DNA of 64,000 nucleotides from Helicobacter sp. (GCF_017502485.1 NZ_JAFVUX010000003.1:1-64000), one strand, 5' to 3'. Shown: positions 16,066-25,644, counted from the first letter of the stretch. Notes: generated by a model not told the origin, from the sequence alone. Made by a program: numbers and translations.

Positions 16066-17487
16066 CTAAAAGCTCTCGCCAAACCACTGTGCTATGGAGC
16101 TGCGGATCGTCTGGCGTAGCTGGATTCCAGCGATGATGTCTGTGGCTAGGGCTTTTTGCAATAGGCTCACTGCACCGTTGCGAAACTTGCTTAGATATGG
16201 GTGGTCAATCTGCGCCCAATCCCCTAGAAAGACGATACGGCTATCATCTCCAAGTCTTGTGCCAATGAGTTTGATTGTGGCATTTGAAGCATTTTGCACC
16301 TCATCAAATATCACAAACTTCTTGCGGATAGTGATTCCCCTAGCGTGCGCAATATCAACGACTTGAATATTGTGTTTTTTTAAAAAATATTCCGTGGCAT
16401 TTTCCTTGTGGATTGTATTGACATTACCACGGTACTCAAGGTAGCTCTTTAGTGAGCTAGAGCGCAAGGAGTCGATGATGAAATTGATCGCACTATAAAG
16501 TGGATACATAAAGTAGCCTAGCTTTTGGTCTTCATCGCCCTTGCGGAATCCAAGCTCAGCTTCTTTATCATTAGCAGTGATGGTATTGCGCAGGTATATG
16601 ATGCCATCAACCATCTCTTGCTTAATCAGCTCTAATCCCGCTTGAAGTGCGATAAGTGTCTTGCCAGAGCCTGTTGAGCCTGTGGCTATTGTGGCGACAT
16701 TATGCGGATGGGTAAGTAGGCAAAAGAGCATTTTTTGATCCAAATTAATGGGGGTTACATAGGGAGTAGCTTTATCTATCATTGCATCTAAATCCCACTC
16801 TTCAAAGCGACCCTGTAGCTTTATGCCAAATCGTTTTTTCCCCGTGAGATAAAGCGAGCTATCGGTGTTATCTTGCTCATCGATATGGATTAGACTCCAC
16901 TCTTTTAGTGTTTTAAATGTCTTTGTTTTCTCAAGCTGAGCTAAAGGAGTGTCTTTATGGAGAAAGAAGCTATGCCAGAAGTTAATCTCGCTAGGGTTTT
17001 CCACACGATCGCGGAAGAGCGATTGGGCATTAAGCCCACTTGCTTTGGTGCGGATTTTTAGCGATATATCATTGGTGAGTAAAGTGAGCCCATAGTCTTT
17101 GGCGATTTCTGCGATCCTTGCGTCATTTAGCCCATACTCTAGGTGTTTGGTTTTGTAGCTCGCGCGGTAGATGATTGTAATAGGGATTGCGCCTTGCTTG
17201 CTCTCATAGTAGGCTATGTATAAAAAGTCCTGCTCCTTTGGAGGAAATGGCAACTCTTGCCTGCTTGCTTTAGCGCTACTTGTGGTGCGCTTATCAAAAT
17301 CCCCAATATTGCGGAAGAACTCTCGCGCTAAAAAGCCTACTTCGTGTGAGGTTTTCTTCTTATCAAGCTCTTCTAGCACGATATCACTTATACATAAGGT
17401 GTTTTTGGCATTGTCGTAGAGATGGATGATGTTTTCAGGGTCATCGAGTATGATAGAAGTGTCAATGAGATAGGACTTTTTTGGCAT
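16066..17487 (-). CDS. PIN-PhoH family ATPase/ribonuclease
   Basis: A 473-residue fusion. The N-terminal PIN nuclease domain (about 1-150) has the acidic residues of DTSIILDD, LEELDK and LTNDISL. The C-terminal PhoH ATPase has Walker A GSTGSGKT near residue 270, Walker B VIFDEVQNA and FLGDWAQIDHP. The family (PhoH2) is linked to RNA unwinding and cleavage and, in some bacteria, to toxin-antitoxin pairs; no antitoxin gene is seen here. The stop of the upstream PhnA-domain gene is only 5 bases away. Exact function is unknown. Confidence 0.85.
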   Translation of the reverse strand: MPKKSYLIDTSIILDDPENIIHLYDNAKNTLCISDIVLEELDKKKTSHEVGFLAREFFRNIGDFDKRTTSSAKASRQELPFPPKEQDFLYIAYYESKQGAIPITIIYRASYKTKHLEYGLNDARIAEIAKDYGLTLLTNDISLKIRTKASGLNAQSLFRDRVENPSEINFWHSFFLHKDTPLAQLEKTKTFKTLKEWSLIHIDEQDNTDSSLYLTGKKRFGIKLQGRFEEWDLDAMIDKATPYVTPINLDQKMLFCLLTHPHNVATIATGSTGSGKTLIALQAGLELIKQEMVDGIIYLRNTITANDKEAELGFRKGDEDQKLGYFMYPLYSAINFIIDSLRSSSLKSYLEYRGNVNTIHKENATEYFLKKHNIQVVDIAHARGITIRKKFVIFDEVQNASNATIKLIGTRLGDDSRIVFLGDWAQIDHPYLSKFRNGAVSLLQKALATDIIAGIQLRQTIRSSIAQWFGESF

Positions 17488-17492
17488 TTGTG

Positions 17493-17702
17493 CTATGCTT
17501 TTTTGACAAAGCAGGTTTTTATCACAATTGTGCCAAGCTTGGGAAGCTTAGCTTCTATCTCGTCATCATTATCATTTAGGCGGATATTTTTAACCATAGT
17601 GCCGCGCTTTATCGTGCTTGAAACACCCTTTACTTTAAGATCTTTTGTGATAGTTACGCTATCTCCAGAATCTAGTGGGCTTCCGTTGGCATCTTTTGGC
17701 AT
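17493..17702 (-). CDS. PhnA/YjdM C-terminal domain protein
   Basis: A 69-residue protein matching the conserved PhnA C-terminal domain: DANGSPLDSGDSVTITKDLK and KGVSSTIKRGTMVKNIRL. It lacks the zinc-ribbon N-terminus of E. coli YjdM (111 residues). Despite the old name, the family has no demonstrated role in phosphonate use. AAGGAG precedes the ATG. It probably shares a transcript with the PIN-PhoH gene. Confidence 0.8.
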   Translation of the reverse strand: MPKDANGSPLDSGDSVTITKDLKVKGVSSTIKRGTMVKNIRLNDNDDEIEAKLPKLGTIVIKTCFVKKA

Positions 17703-18203
17703 TGCTACTCCTTATGGTAGTGTGCTTGGGATTATAGCGCAAATGTGCTAAAGCGTTAGATTTATCCTAACATCTCGCTGAACCTTGCTCTTTACTTACT
17801 ATTTATATAGCTAAACGCTAGCGGTAGATTTTGCTACTTACTCCACTTGCTTCAAAACGGCTATAAAGTTTTATAAAACCTCTCACTTCAATCAGGGAGA
17901 TGAAGTTCTCCAAGCATACGCGGCATACGCGAGAGCAAATTATCGCAGTGTGGGAGCAAGCCAAAGGCAAGCCAGATTAATGACACTATTTCTTAGCCTA
18001 CATAACACACCAAAATGCGCAAATCGCCAATCACATTCGCGATATAAGCACTGCGCTTGATAGCGTTATCGCTCAAATAATAGCAAGAAGCTTTAAGTAG
18101 GCTAGAATCTAGCTAATACCTAGATATGTAACGCGCTTTAAGGGCTACTTGCAAGCAGGCGGGCAAAACACTATAATCGCGCTAGATTCTAGGTGGAGGT
18201 AGT
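17703..18203. other. 500-base gap with possible gene relic
   Basis: No intact gene is seen. On the plus strand the stretch ending at the TAG near 18098-18100 reads as about 38 residues, with NAQIANHIRDISTALDSVIA, but has no start codon. Another frame just upstream (about 17887-17975) reads NQGDEVLQAYAAYARANYRS. Together they look like fragments of a decayed gene that I cannot identify. The last 100 bases hold two copies of the recurrent word (18102, 18182) and the recG promoter. Confidence 0.3.
18172..18177 (+). promoter_or_regulatory. -10 box of recG
   Basis: TATAAT in the context CACTATAATCGCG, 27 bases before the recG ATG, followed at once by a perfect CTAGATTCTAG (18182-18192). GGAGG (18196-18200) is the ribosome site. 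The same arrangement with one mismatch occurs at 738-761. Confidence 0.6.
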
Positions 18204-20036
18204 ATGAGCGCGCAGGAGCTAGGGAAGTTTGGATTCTCACATTTGCTAGAGCTTGCGACTTTCGCGCCAAGTGGGTATGAGAGCACAATGCTTATGGACT
18301 CTCTTCATAATGGGGCGCAAGGTGCGCTAGAAGTACAGATCCTAGCTTATAAAAGTTATGCCAAAGTGTTGCAAATCTCCGCCTACGCACTCGCTTTTTC
18401 TCAGCCTATCACATTGACATTTTTTCACCCAAAGCCTTATATCAAAAGGCTTTTTGCACTAGATTCTGTGGTATTTGTGCAAGGAGTTTTGCGCGATGAT
18501 GGTGGGAAATTTTCAATAATCCAGCCAAAGACTATCTACGAGATCAATACCATAATCCCAAAGTTTAAAACTACGCATAAAAATGCAGATATGATAAGAC
18601 TAACCCAAAGCTTAATTACACAAGAAGCTCTGCAGGAGTGCGGACTGCCTAGTGATGTGGCAAGCTCTCTTGTGCGCATTTTTCACCCGGACAAAGAGTT
18701 TTTCCGCGCATTTTGTGTGCGTAAGGGCTTTGATGAGAATACCCTTTATGCACTTAAGTTTTGTGAGATTTACTGCCATCTTTTGCGCCTAAGCACAAAG
18801 CGCACAGACTATGCTGCCAAATACCGCTGCATTGGTGATTATCAAGCGTGGGTAAGGAGCTTGCCTTTTGCTCTCACTAGTGCCCAGCAGCGTGTGTGTG
18901 CGCAAATTGCCAGCGATCTAGCCAGCACAAAAGCGGCAAAAAGACTTGTGATGGGCGATGTGGGCTGTGGGAAAACGATGGTAATTTTAGCTAGTGTGAT
19001 GATGGCTTATCCTAAGAAATCCTTGCTTATGGCACCTACAAGCGTGCTAGCAAAGCAGCTCTACGAGCAGGCTCTACTCTACTTACCAAAATCACTAAAT
19101 ATCACTTATATTAGCGCAGAATCTAAGCAGGATTTGCAAGGGCTTTTTGCTTCGCAGGTGGATTTTATCATTGGTACGCAAGCATTGCTCTATCGCGAGA
19201 TTAGCGGAGAGGAGATTGCGCTTGTGATGAGCGATGAGCAGCATAGATTTGGCGTGAAGCAACGGTATTACTTAGAGAAGCTTGCGACCATAGATTCTAC
19301 TTCAAAGCCCCATATTTTGCAGTTTTCTGCCACGCCAATCCCTCGTACAATGGCTATGCTAGAATCTAAAATGATTGATGTAAGCATTATTGATGAGCTA
19401 CCTTATCCTAAAGACATTACTACCACAATCATTTCTAAGCCGTGCTTCCCAGAGCTACTAGCCCATATTAGTGCAGAAGTGGAGGCTGCACGCCAAGTAG
19501 CCATCATCTATCCGCTTGTAGAAGAGAGCCAAGTAAGCCAATATCTCTCGCTAAAAGAAGGTGAGGGCTTTTGGCGTGCTAGATTCTCGCAGGTATATAG
19601 CACTTCTGGGCAGGACAAAGAAAAGGAAAAGGTGCTAGAAGAGTTTGCACAAAATGGCTCAATATTACTAGCTACCACGCTTATAGAAGTAGGGATTTCT
19701 CTGCCAAAGCTCTCTACCATTGTGATTATCGCGCCAGAGAAGCTAGGGTTGGCGACTTTGCACCAGCTAAGGGGCAGGGTGAGTCGCAATGGGCTTAAAG
19801 GCTACTGCTATCTCTATACACATACACCAGATTCTGTGCGATTAAGGGAGTTCGCGACGCATTTGAGTGGATTTGACATAGCCCAAATTGATCTCAAATA
19901 CCGCAAGGGTGGAGACTTGCTCGATGGCAAGCGACAAAGTGGCACACAGTGGGTATGGGCTGATTTAAGTGAAGATGAAGCGATATTTGATCGCGCTAAT
20001 GCGTGCCTAAGTGACGAAAAATCGATACCCAAATAG
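18204..20036 (+). CDS. recG: ATP-dependent DNA helicase RecG
   Basis: A 610-residue branch-migration helicase that reverses stalled forks. Walker A is GDVGCGKT near residue 252, the DExH box is DEQH (SDEQHRFGVKQRYYLEK), and motif VI is QLRGRVSRNG. It is shorter than E. coli RecG (693), as usual for epsilonproteobacteria, because of a reduced wedge region. GGAGG sits 3-7 bases upstream of the ATG, with a TATAAT promoter before it. Its 3' end overlaps the convergent feoB gene by 30 bases. Confidence 0.92.
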   Translation: MSAQELGKFGFSHLLELATFAPSGYESTMLMDSLHNGAQGALEVQILAYKSYAKVLQISAYALAFSQPITLTFFHPKPYIKRLFALDSVVFVQGVLRDDGGKFSIIQPKTIYEINTIIPKFKTTHKNADMIRLTQSLITQEALQECGLPSDVASSLVRIFHPDKEFFRAFCVRKGFDENTLYALKFCEIYCHLLRLSTKRTDYAAKYRCIGDYQAWVRSLPFALTSAQQRVCAQIASDLASTKAAKRLVMGDVGCGKTMVILASVMMAYPKKSLLMAPTSVLAKQLYEQALLYLPKSLNITYISAESKQDLQGLFASQVDFIIGTQALLYREISGEEIALVMSDEQHRFGVKQRYYLEKLATIDSTSKPHILQFSATPIPRTMAMLESKMIDVSIIDELPYPKDITTTIISKPCFPELLAHISAEVEAARQVAIIYPLVEESQVSQYLSLKEGEGFWRARFSQVYSTSGQDKEKEKVLEEFAQNGSILLATTLIEVGISLPKLSTIVIIAPEKLGLATLHQLRGRVSRNGLKGYCYLYTHTPDSVRLREFATHLSGFDIAQIDLKYRKGGDLLDGKRQSGTQWVWADLSEDEAIFDRANACLSDEKSIPK

Positions 20037-22205
20037 CGCGCAGTAGTAGCCAAGCAGCGCGAAGAAATACGACACAATGGTTGTAAAGACAAACAAATAC
20101 ACCACAAACTTTATCCCCCCAGCTTCTCTGCCAAAGGTAATGGTTGCTGCAAAGCAAGGGATATAAAACATCACAAAGATAATAAAAGCAATCGCCGTTG
20201 GGAAAGAAATGCTATCGCGCAAGTTTTGTTGTAAGGTGGTGGATTCTTCATTGACATCATCACCTAGTGCGTAGAGGACTCCAAGTGTTGAGACGACCAC
20301 TTCCTTCGCCGCAAAGCCCGCTACAATTGAGATAGAGAGCCGCCAGTCAAAATCTAGGGGCGCAAAGATTGGGCGCAGGGCTTCACCGATCCTACCGGAG
20401 TAAGTTTGGCGCAAGAAGTTTTCATTGTATTCATTGTGTAAATACCATAGCTTCTCTTGTTGTTGCTCTTCGTTGAGTGCGCGAAACTGCTCAGAATCTA
20501 CCAGCACAGCACGCTTAGCTTCATACTCTTTGGCAAGGGTTGGAGATTTGGGGTATTGAGAGGCAAACCAAATAAGCACGGATCCTAGGAAAATAAATCC
20601 CGCTGCCTTTTTCAAAAACATCACCACTTTGCTCCACACGCTAAACCACATTACACGCCAATTTGGCATTCTATACTTTGGCATTTCCATTACAAAGGGC
20701 TCCTCATACCCAGCAAAGACAGAGAGCTTGAGCAGCTTGGCAAGCAGTAGCGCGACAATCGTGCCAAAGAGATAAATCCCAAAAAGCACAATACCGGCAT
20801 ATTTTGGGTCAAAAAACGCCCCCACAAATAGCACATAAATAGGCAAGCGTGCGCTACAACTCATAAACCCTATGACAAATAGCGTGATTAGGCGTTCGTT
20901 GCGATTTTTTAGCGTGCGAGTAGCCATATAAGCTGGCACAGAGCAGCCAAAGCCCGCTATAAGCGGGATAAAGCTCTTGCCGTGTAAGCCAAATTTATGG
21001 AAAAAGCCATCGAGCAAAAAGGCTATGCGTGCCATATAGCCGCTAGATTCTAGTAGCGCGATCCCAAAATACAACACAATAATGAGTGGCAAAAATGCCA
21101 TAATCGTCCCTACTCCGCCGATGACTCCATCACACAGCAAGGAGGCAAAGTCCTTTATCACAATATGCTCTTTAATCACTTCCGCTAGATTCGCAAACCC
21201 TAGCTCAATATAGTCTTTAAAAAATCCGCCCACATAAAAGATCATTTCAAATAGCACAAACATTAGTAGTAGAAAAATAGGAATCCCAAAGACCTTATGC
21301 AATAAGAGTGAGTCCATATCTTTGGTTTTTTGTAAGATAGACTTTGGGTAGGTGATTGTCTCTTTAGCTGCGCCTTGGGCGTAGGCTATGGCATCGTGAT
21401 GGAAGATTCTAGTGATGTTTTTCTCCCCACTTGCAAGTGATAGCTCTTGGCGTGCGCTACTTACACACTGAAGGATCTCGTGGTAGCAGGGCTTATCGTG
21501 CAAGTAGATATAAAGCGCACTATCTTGCTTGATGAGCAGGATTGCAAGCTGCCTTGCTGATAGGGGCGAGCTAGCGTATGGGTAGGTTTGTAGCTCATAA
21601 AAGGACTGCTGGGTGATAAATAGCTCCACTTTGGCGATAGACTTTTCAATCTTGTCATTATAAATGCGCTTTGGCGCGCACAGGGGTTTTTGCGCATAGG
21701 ATATGAGCGTATCAAGCAAGAGATCTAGATTCTCACCTGTACTAGCAGAGATGGGCACACAGGGCACACCTAGAATCTCACTTAAGAGTTTGTGGTTGAT
21801 GTTAATTTGCTCATCTCGTGCTTCATCAATCATATTAAGCCCTAACACCATCTTTACCCCAAGGTCCATAATCTGCCCGCTTAGGGCGAGATTGCGCGAA
21901 AGATTGGTAGAATCTAGCACATTTAGCACGATGTCATACTGCCTAGATTCTAGGAAGTCTTTGGTGATTTTTTCCTCTGGGGAGTAGTGGTTGAGTGAGT
22001 AGGAGCCGGGTAGGTCGATGATGATGATACGCGTGCTTTGGTAGGTGAAGACTGCTTGAGTTTTTTCAATGGTTACACCACTGAAGTTGCCTACTTTTAG
22101 ATGTGAGCCACTAAGGGCATTGATCAGCGAGCTTTTGCCGACATTTGGCTGCCCAATGAGTGCTATGGTGAGTGTTTGTATGGGTGATTTTGTAGTGTGG
22201 GACAT
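20007..22205 (-). CDS. feoB: Ferrous iron transporter FeoB
   Basis: A 732-residue inner-membrane Fe(II) transporter. The N-terminal GTPase domain has G1 GQPNVGKSS (residues 18-26), G3 DLPGSYS and G4 NMID. A multi-spanning membrane domain follows with the Gate motifs GCSVPA and PCFAA. No feoA lies next to it, as in H. pylori. The upstream region is AT-rich with a TATAAT box and TAATAAT-like words that could bind Fur. It converges on recG with a 30-base overlap. Confidence 0.95.
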   Translation of the reverse strand: MSHTTKSPIQTLTIALIGQPNVGKSSLINALSGSHLKVGNFSGVTIEKTQAVFTYQSTRIIIIDLPGSYSLNHYSPEEKITKDFLESRQYDIVLNVLDSTNLSRNLALSGQIMDLGVKMVLGLNMIDEARDEQININHKLLSEILGVPCVPISASTGENLDLLLDTLISYAQKPLCAPKRIYNDKIEKSIAKVELFITQQSFYELQTYPYASSPLSARQLAILLIKQDSALYIYLHDKPCYHEILQCVSSARQELSLASGEKNITRIFHHDAIAYAQGAAKETITYPKSILQKTKDMDSLLLHKVFGIPIFLLLMFVLFEMIFYVGGFFKDYIELGFANLAEVIKEHIVIKDFASLLCDGVIGGVGTIMAFLPLIIVLYFGIALLESSGYMARIAFLLDGFFHKFGLHGKSFIPLIAGFGCSVPAYMATRTLKNRNERLITLFVIGFMSCSARLPIYVLFVGAFFDPKYAGIVLFGIYLFGTIVALLLAKLLKLSVFAGYEEPFVMEMPKYRMPNWRVMWFSVWSKVVMFLKKAAGFIFLGSVLIWFASQYPKSPTLAKEYEAKRAVLVDSEQFRALNEEQQQEKLWYLHNEYNENFLRQTYSGRIGEALRPIFAPLDFDWRLSISIVAGFAAKEVVVSTLGVLYALGDDVNEESTTLQQNLRDSISFPTAIAFIIFVMFYIPCFAATITFGREAGGIKFVVYLFVFTTIVSYFFALLGYYCALFGYRFFVT

Positions 22206-22422
22206 AGAATTTATCCTTTGAACAATTGCTTTAATTATTGAATTATAGTGCTAATCTAAGATTGATTATTATAACCCATAAAGTGTAAATTGCTTAAGTG
22301 ATAATTTTTCTAAGATGCTCTCCGTGTTAGCTTGGAGCTATCTTGCTTGATTTTAAGCTTCACGCACTACAATAACATTAGAATCCAATAAAGCCTTAAA
22401 GAATCTCATCAAAAGAGTCAAA
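22206..22422. promoter_or_regulatory. Divergent feoB/ilvA promoter region with Fur-like words
   Basis: On the minus strand TATAAT (22242-22247) in the context CACTATAAT is a good -10 box for feoB. Around it are AT-rich words such as ATTATTATAA (22266-22275) and TTAATTATTGAATTA (22231-22245) that resemble Helicobacter Fur sites (TAATAAT type). On the plus strand CACTACAAT (TACAAT 22368-22373) is a likely -10 for ilvA. Fur control is inferred from gene type and base words only. Confidence 0.4.
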
Positions 22423-23631
22423 ATGCTAGCACTACAAGCTTTGCAGCAGGCACAAGATCGGCTTGCTCCAATTATCGAGTATATCCCACTCTCCCTTGCC
22501 CCTAAGCTTTCTTCGCGCTTTGGTACGCATATTTATTTGAAAAAGGAAAACCTCCAACGCACAGGGGCGTTCAAAATCCGTGGCGCGTTTAATAAAATCG
22601 CTTCTATGAGCGAAGATGAAAGAGCAAGGGGAGTGATTGCCGCAAGTGCTGGGAATCACGCACAGGGTGTAGCTTACTCCGCTAGGCATTTTGCTATCCC
22701 CGCTGTGATTGTGATGCCAGAATCCACTCCGTTGCTTAAGGTCCAGGCTACTAGAGAGCTGGGTGCGGAAGTGGTGCTATGTGGCAATAATTATGATGAG
22801 TCCTATGCTAAAGCGTGTGCAATAGCGCAAGATAGGGGCTTAAGCTTTATCCACCCTTTTGCTGATGAAGCCGTTATGGCAGGACAGGGAACTATCGCGC
22901 TTGAGATGATTGCTGAAAGGGAGCTAGACATTGTGCTTGTGCCTATTGGTGGGGGCGGACTCATAGGTGGGATCGCTTCTGCTTATCACCACTTAAGCCC
23001 ACACACTAAGATCATTGGCATAACGGCTAAGGGCGCACCAGCTATGAAAGAGAGCTTTACTCATAAGCATATATGCAACGCAGAATCTGTGCGTACCATT
23101 GCTGATGGAATTGCCGTGCGCGATGTGAATGCGCTAAATTTCTCTTATGTGCAGACATTGGTGAGTGATATTATTGAAGTTGATGATGAGGAGATCGCTT
23201 CAGCGATTTTGTATCTACTAGAAAATCAAAAGCTCGTGGTAGAAGGAGCTGGGGCTGTGGGCGTGGCAGCTCTCTTGCACAATAAACTTGCTCTAAGTGC
23301 AAATGATCGCGTGGGTGTGGTGTTAAGTGGCGGGAATATTGATGTAACAATGCTTAATTTGATTATCCAAAAAGGCTTAATTAAAACAATGCGCAAATTC
23401 CAATTCCAAGTGTTGCTTGTCGATAAGCCCGGAGCTTTGCAAGCTTTAAGCGATATCTTTGTCCAAGCACGAGCAAATATCGTGCAAATTGACTATGATA
23501 GGACTAGTACCAATCTAGCCTATGGTGATGCGTATGTGATTATTTCGCTTGAGATTAAGGGGCAGGAGCATAAGCAGATGATTTGCGATGTTTTGCGTGC
23601 AAATGGCTATGACTTTACAGAGATTCTCTAA
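22423..23631 (+). CDS. ilvA: Threonine ammonia-lyase with ACT domain
   Basis: A 402-residue PLP enzyme that deaminates threonine to 2-oxobutanoate, the first step to isoleucine. The PLP lysine is K51 in TGAFKIRGA; the glycine loop is GGGGLIGG. A single C-terminal ACT domain (about 328-402, VLLVDKPGALQ) makes it the shorter TdcB-like type, not the 500-residue biosynthetic type with two regulatory domains. The ribosome site is weak (AAAAGAG). Its 3' end overlaps the next gene. Absent from H. pylori but known in enterohepatic helicobacters. Confidence 0.9.
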   Translation: MLALQALQQAQDRLAPIIEYIPLSLAPKLSSRFGTHIYLKKENLQRTGAFKIRGAFNKIASMSEDERARGVIAASAGNHAQGVAYSARHFAIPAVIVMPESTPLLKVQATRELGAEVVLCGNNYDESYAKACAIAQDRGLSFIHPFADEAVMAGQGTIALEMIAERELDIVLVPIGGGGLIGGIASAYHHLSPHTKIIGITAKGAPAMKESFTHKHICNAESVRTIADGIAVRDVNALNFSYVQTLVSDIIEVDDEEIASAILYLLENQKLVVEGAGAVGVAALLHNKLALSANDRVGVVLSGGNIDVTMLNLIIQKGLIKTMRKFQFQVLLVDKPGALQALSDIFVQARANIVQIDYDRTSTNLAYGDAYVIISLEIKGQEHKQMICDVLRANGYDFTEIL

Positions 23632-24916
23632 AGTAGTGCAAGAGTTTTTCGCGCGCTCTACTTTACTAGTGCGCTTGTGGCTACATAGGCGGTCGCTTCC
23701 TAAGGGTCGTAAATATGATCTTGTAGATGTTGGGTTTTTGGGGGGTGTGCTTGGGAGCGTTTTGCTCTTAGTGTATATGGTTGGGGAGATTTCCATTAGC
23801 TACAAGGAGCTTATTAAGCTACATAGTAGCGAGTCGTGGCTATTTGCGTGGCTAAGAGTATGTGTGGAGATTTTTGGTAGTAATGACTATGCCCTGCGCT
23901 CTAGCTTGATTGCTGTGCATAGTTGCAATATGTGGCTTATGTATATGATAGGAAGAACCTATCTGCGTAAAAAGCGTGATAGTCTCTTCTTAGTGCTGTT
24001 ATACGCGCTTTTACCCGGTGTGAATCTATCAGCGTTGCTACTTTATGAGAGTGGGTTTATCATTTTTATTTTACTAGTGATTTGCTTTATCCAGCTGCGG
24101 TTTAAACGAGTGCCTTATGTGCTTATCTGTCTAGCTGGTATGCTGGATTTGGTGTTTTGTGTGTTATTTATCGCGCTTGGAATCTATGCGATTTTACATA
24201 GGAAGAGTAGGGCACTTATAGTTGCACTTGCGGGGTTTGGGGTTAATATGTTTTTGCACTCTAGTTCTATTGCTGGCGTGCCTGAAGCCTACTCTCTTGA
24301 TGTGTTAGGCGCATTTGCTATGCTTTTTTCTCCATTGTTGTTTTTGTATTATATCTACACGCTATATGCGGCTATTACTAGGCATAAAGATTACTCCCTA
24401 ATGGTGTTAATAAGCGTAAGTGGGCTGATATTCAGCTTGCTTTTATCCCTGCGGCAAGAAATTGACATCACTAAGTTTGCGCCTTTGTGTGTTGTGGGAC
24501 TACCTGTTTTGGTGTATGGATTCTACAATGATATGCGCGTGCGCTTGAAAATGTATCGCACACGATTTAAGGTGCGTATAGGGCTAGTTTTTTTTGTACT
24601 GTGTGTTGAGAGCTTTTGTCTCTTTGGCAATAAGCTTACTTACCTTTTTAGCGATCAGGCAAATTTTGCGCGCAACTACTACATTGCAAAAGATGTAGCA
24701 AGCGCGCTAAAAAGTCGCGGTATAGAGAATCTAAAAGTGCAAAACAGGACACTTGCTTTACGGCTTGGATTCTACGGGGTTTTGGCGGGTAATGAGGCGT
24801 GCTTGTATGAAGAACCTACCCCCATAACTCAAAAAAGCGAGACGATAGAGATTGTGTATGTGGGGAGGGTTGTGGCTAGATATAAGCTTGTGAGAAGCAA
24901 TGCGTGCCGCATTTAG
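23588..24916 (+). CDS. Multi-spanning membrane protein resembling GT39/ArnT-type glycosyltransferases
   Basis: About 442 residues with roughly ten hydrophobic segments. The stretch HSSESWLFAWLRVCVEIFG, followed by NDYALRSSLIAVHS and GRTYLRKKRDSLFLVLLYALL, resembles the start of ArnT/PMT-like GT-C enzymes, where an acidic loop lies after the first helix. A true DD/DE catalytic pair is not evident, so activity is uncertain. The start is ambiguous: ATG codons at 23588, 23603 and 23609 all lie inside the end of ilvA and none has a strong ribosome site, which suggests translational coupling. The 3' end overlaps the prepilin-like gene by 17 bases. Family assignment is inference. Confidence 0.6.
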   Translation: MFCVQMAMTLQRFSKVVQEFFARSTLLVRLWLHRRSLPKGRKYDLVDVGFLGGVLGSVLLLVYMVGEISISYKELIKLHSSESWLFAWLRVCVEIFGSNDYALRSSLIAVHSCNMWLMYMIGRTYLRKKRDSLFLVLLYALLPGVNLSALLLYESGFIIFILLVICFIQLRFKRVPYVLICLAGMLDLVFCVLFIALGIYAILHRKSRALIVALAGFGVNMFLHSSSIAGVPEAYSLDVLGAFAMLFSPLLFLYYIYTLYAAITRHKDYSLMVLISVSGLIFSLLLSLRQEIDITKFAPLCVVGLPVLVYGFYNDMRVRLKMYRTRFKVRIGLVFFVLCVESFCLFGNKLTYLFSDQANFARNYYIAKDVASALKSRGIENLKVQNRTLALRLGFYGVLAGNEACLYEEPTPITQKSETIEIVYVGRVVARYKLVRSNACRI

Positions 24917-25598
24917 TGCGTTTGAGCTAGTTGTTTCCATTGCGATTTTGGGTGTGTTTGTAAGCTTTGCTATGCCAAGCAGTGCGCATACACTACACCA
25001 AGCAGCGCAAATCACACTTGCTTATATCCGCTATACTCAGCATTTAGCCCTAAATGACTCACTAGTGTTTTTTACCCCTAAGCAAACTGCCTCCCTAACA
25101 AGTTTGCATCCTTCCATTGACCCCCACAAGCTTTTAGACTCTAGTAAAAACTTCTGGCAAATCCAATTCCACCAAAGCGGAATCTACACACTAAATAGCT
25201 TTAGTGTGTTTTTTGACACGCCACGATTTTCACCTACCACAGATAGAGACAATCAACCCCAGTCCGGCGATCTCATCGCCATAAATGGGAAAAATAAACG
25301 CTGCTTATCAGGGTATAGTAATGTCAATATCTCCATAGAGTGTCGCAATAATAGTGAGATTCTCGTGCGCTTATATGAAAGCTTTGGGGTAGAATCTATT
25401 AGCTTAAGCACAGAGCTTGCCTGCCAAGAGCTATGGACATTTCGCGTGGAATTTGACCGATTTGGTAAGCCTTTTTGTGCTAAAAATGCCAGAACCTTGC
25501 AGACTCCTATGCAAATCACGCTTAAAAAAGGCGCGCATACAAAACATATTTGTATTTTGCCACATAGTGGCTACGCCTTTATCGCACCTAGGTGCTAA
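24900..25598 (+). CDS. Prepilin-like (pseudopilin) protein
   Basis: A 232-residue protein with a short N-terminus (MRAAFSA), then FELVVSIAILGVFVSFAMPS, the layout of type IV prepilins and type II secretion pseudopilins: a short leader, Phe at +1, Glu at +2 and a hydrophobic helix. The usual FTLIE is changed (FSAFELV), so processing by a prepilin peptidase is not certain. Several Cys in the C-terminal globular part (SGYS..SIEC, LACQ, FCAK, HICI) could form disulfides. No other pilus genes are nearby. It overlaps the preceding membrane gene and is likely co-transcribed. Confidence 0.65.
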   Translation: MRAAFSAFELVVSIAILGVFVSFAMPSSAHTLHQAAQITLAYIRYTQHLALNDSLVFFTPKQTASLTSLHPSIDPHKLLDSSKNFWQIQFHQSGIYTLNSFSVFFDTPRFSPTTDRDNQPQSGDLIAINGKNKRCLSGYSNVNISIECRNNSEILVRLYESFGVESISLSTELACQELWTFRVEFDRFGKPFCAKNARTLQTPMQITLKKGAHTKHICILPHSGYAFIAPRC

Positions 25599-25609
25599 AG
25601 GAGTTCTGC

Positions 25610-25615
25610 TATAAT
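25610..25615 (+). promoter_or_regulatory. Extended -10 box for mscS-mtaB-ftsH-like
   Basis: TGCTATAAT is an extended -10 box (TGnTATAAT), 30 bases before the mscS GTG. Confidence 0.6.
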
Positions 25616-25644
25616 GCGCGCTAATTTGACTCCAAAGGCAAGGT

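Noticed and set aside
22206-22422. Threonine or isoleucine leader/attenuator before ilvA
   Set aside because: No short leader peptide rich in Thr/Ile and no terminator-antiterminator structure was visible.
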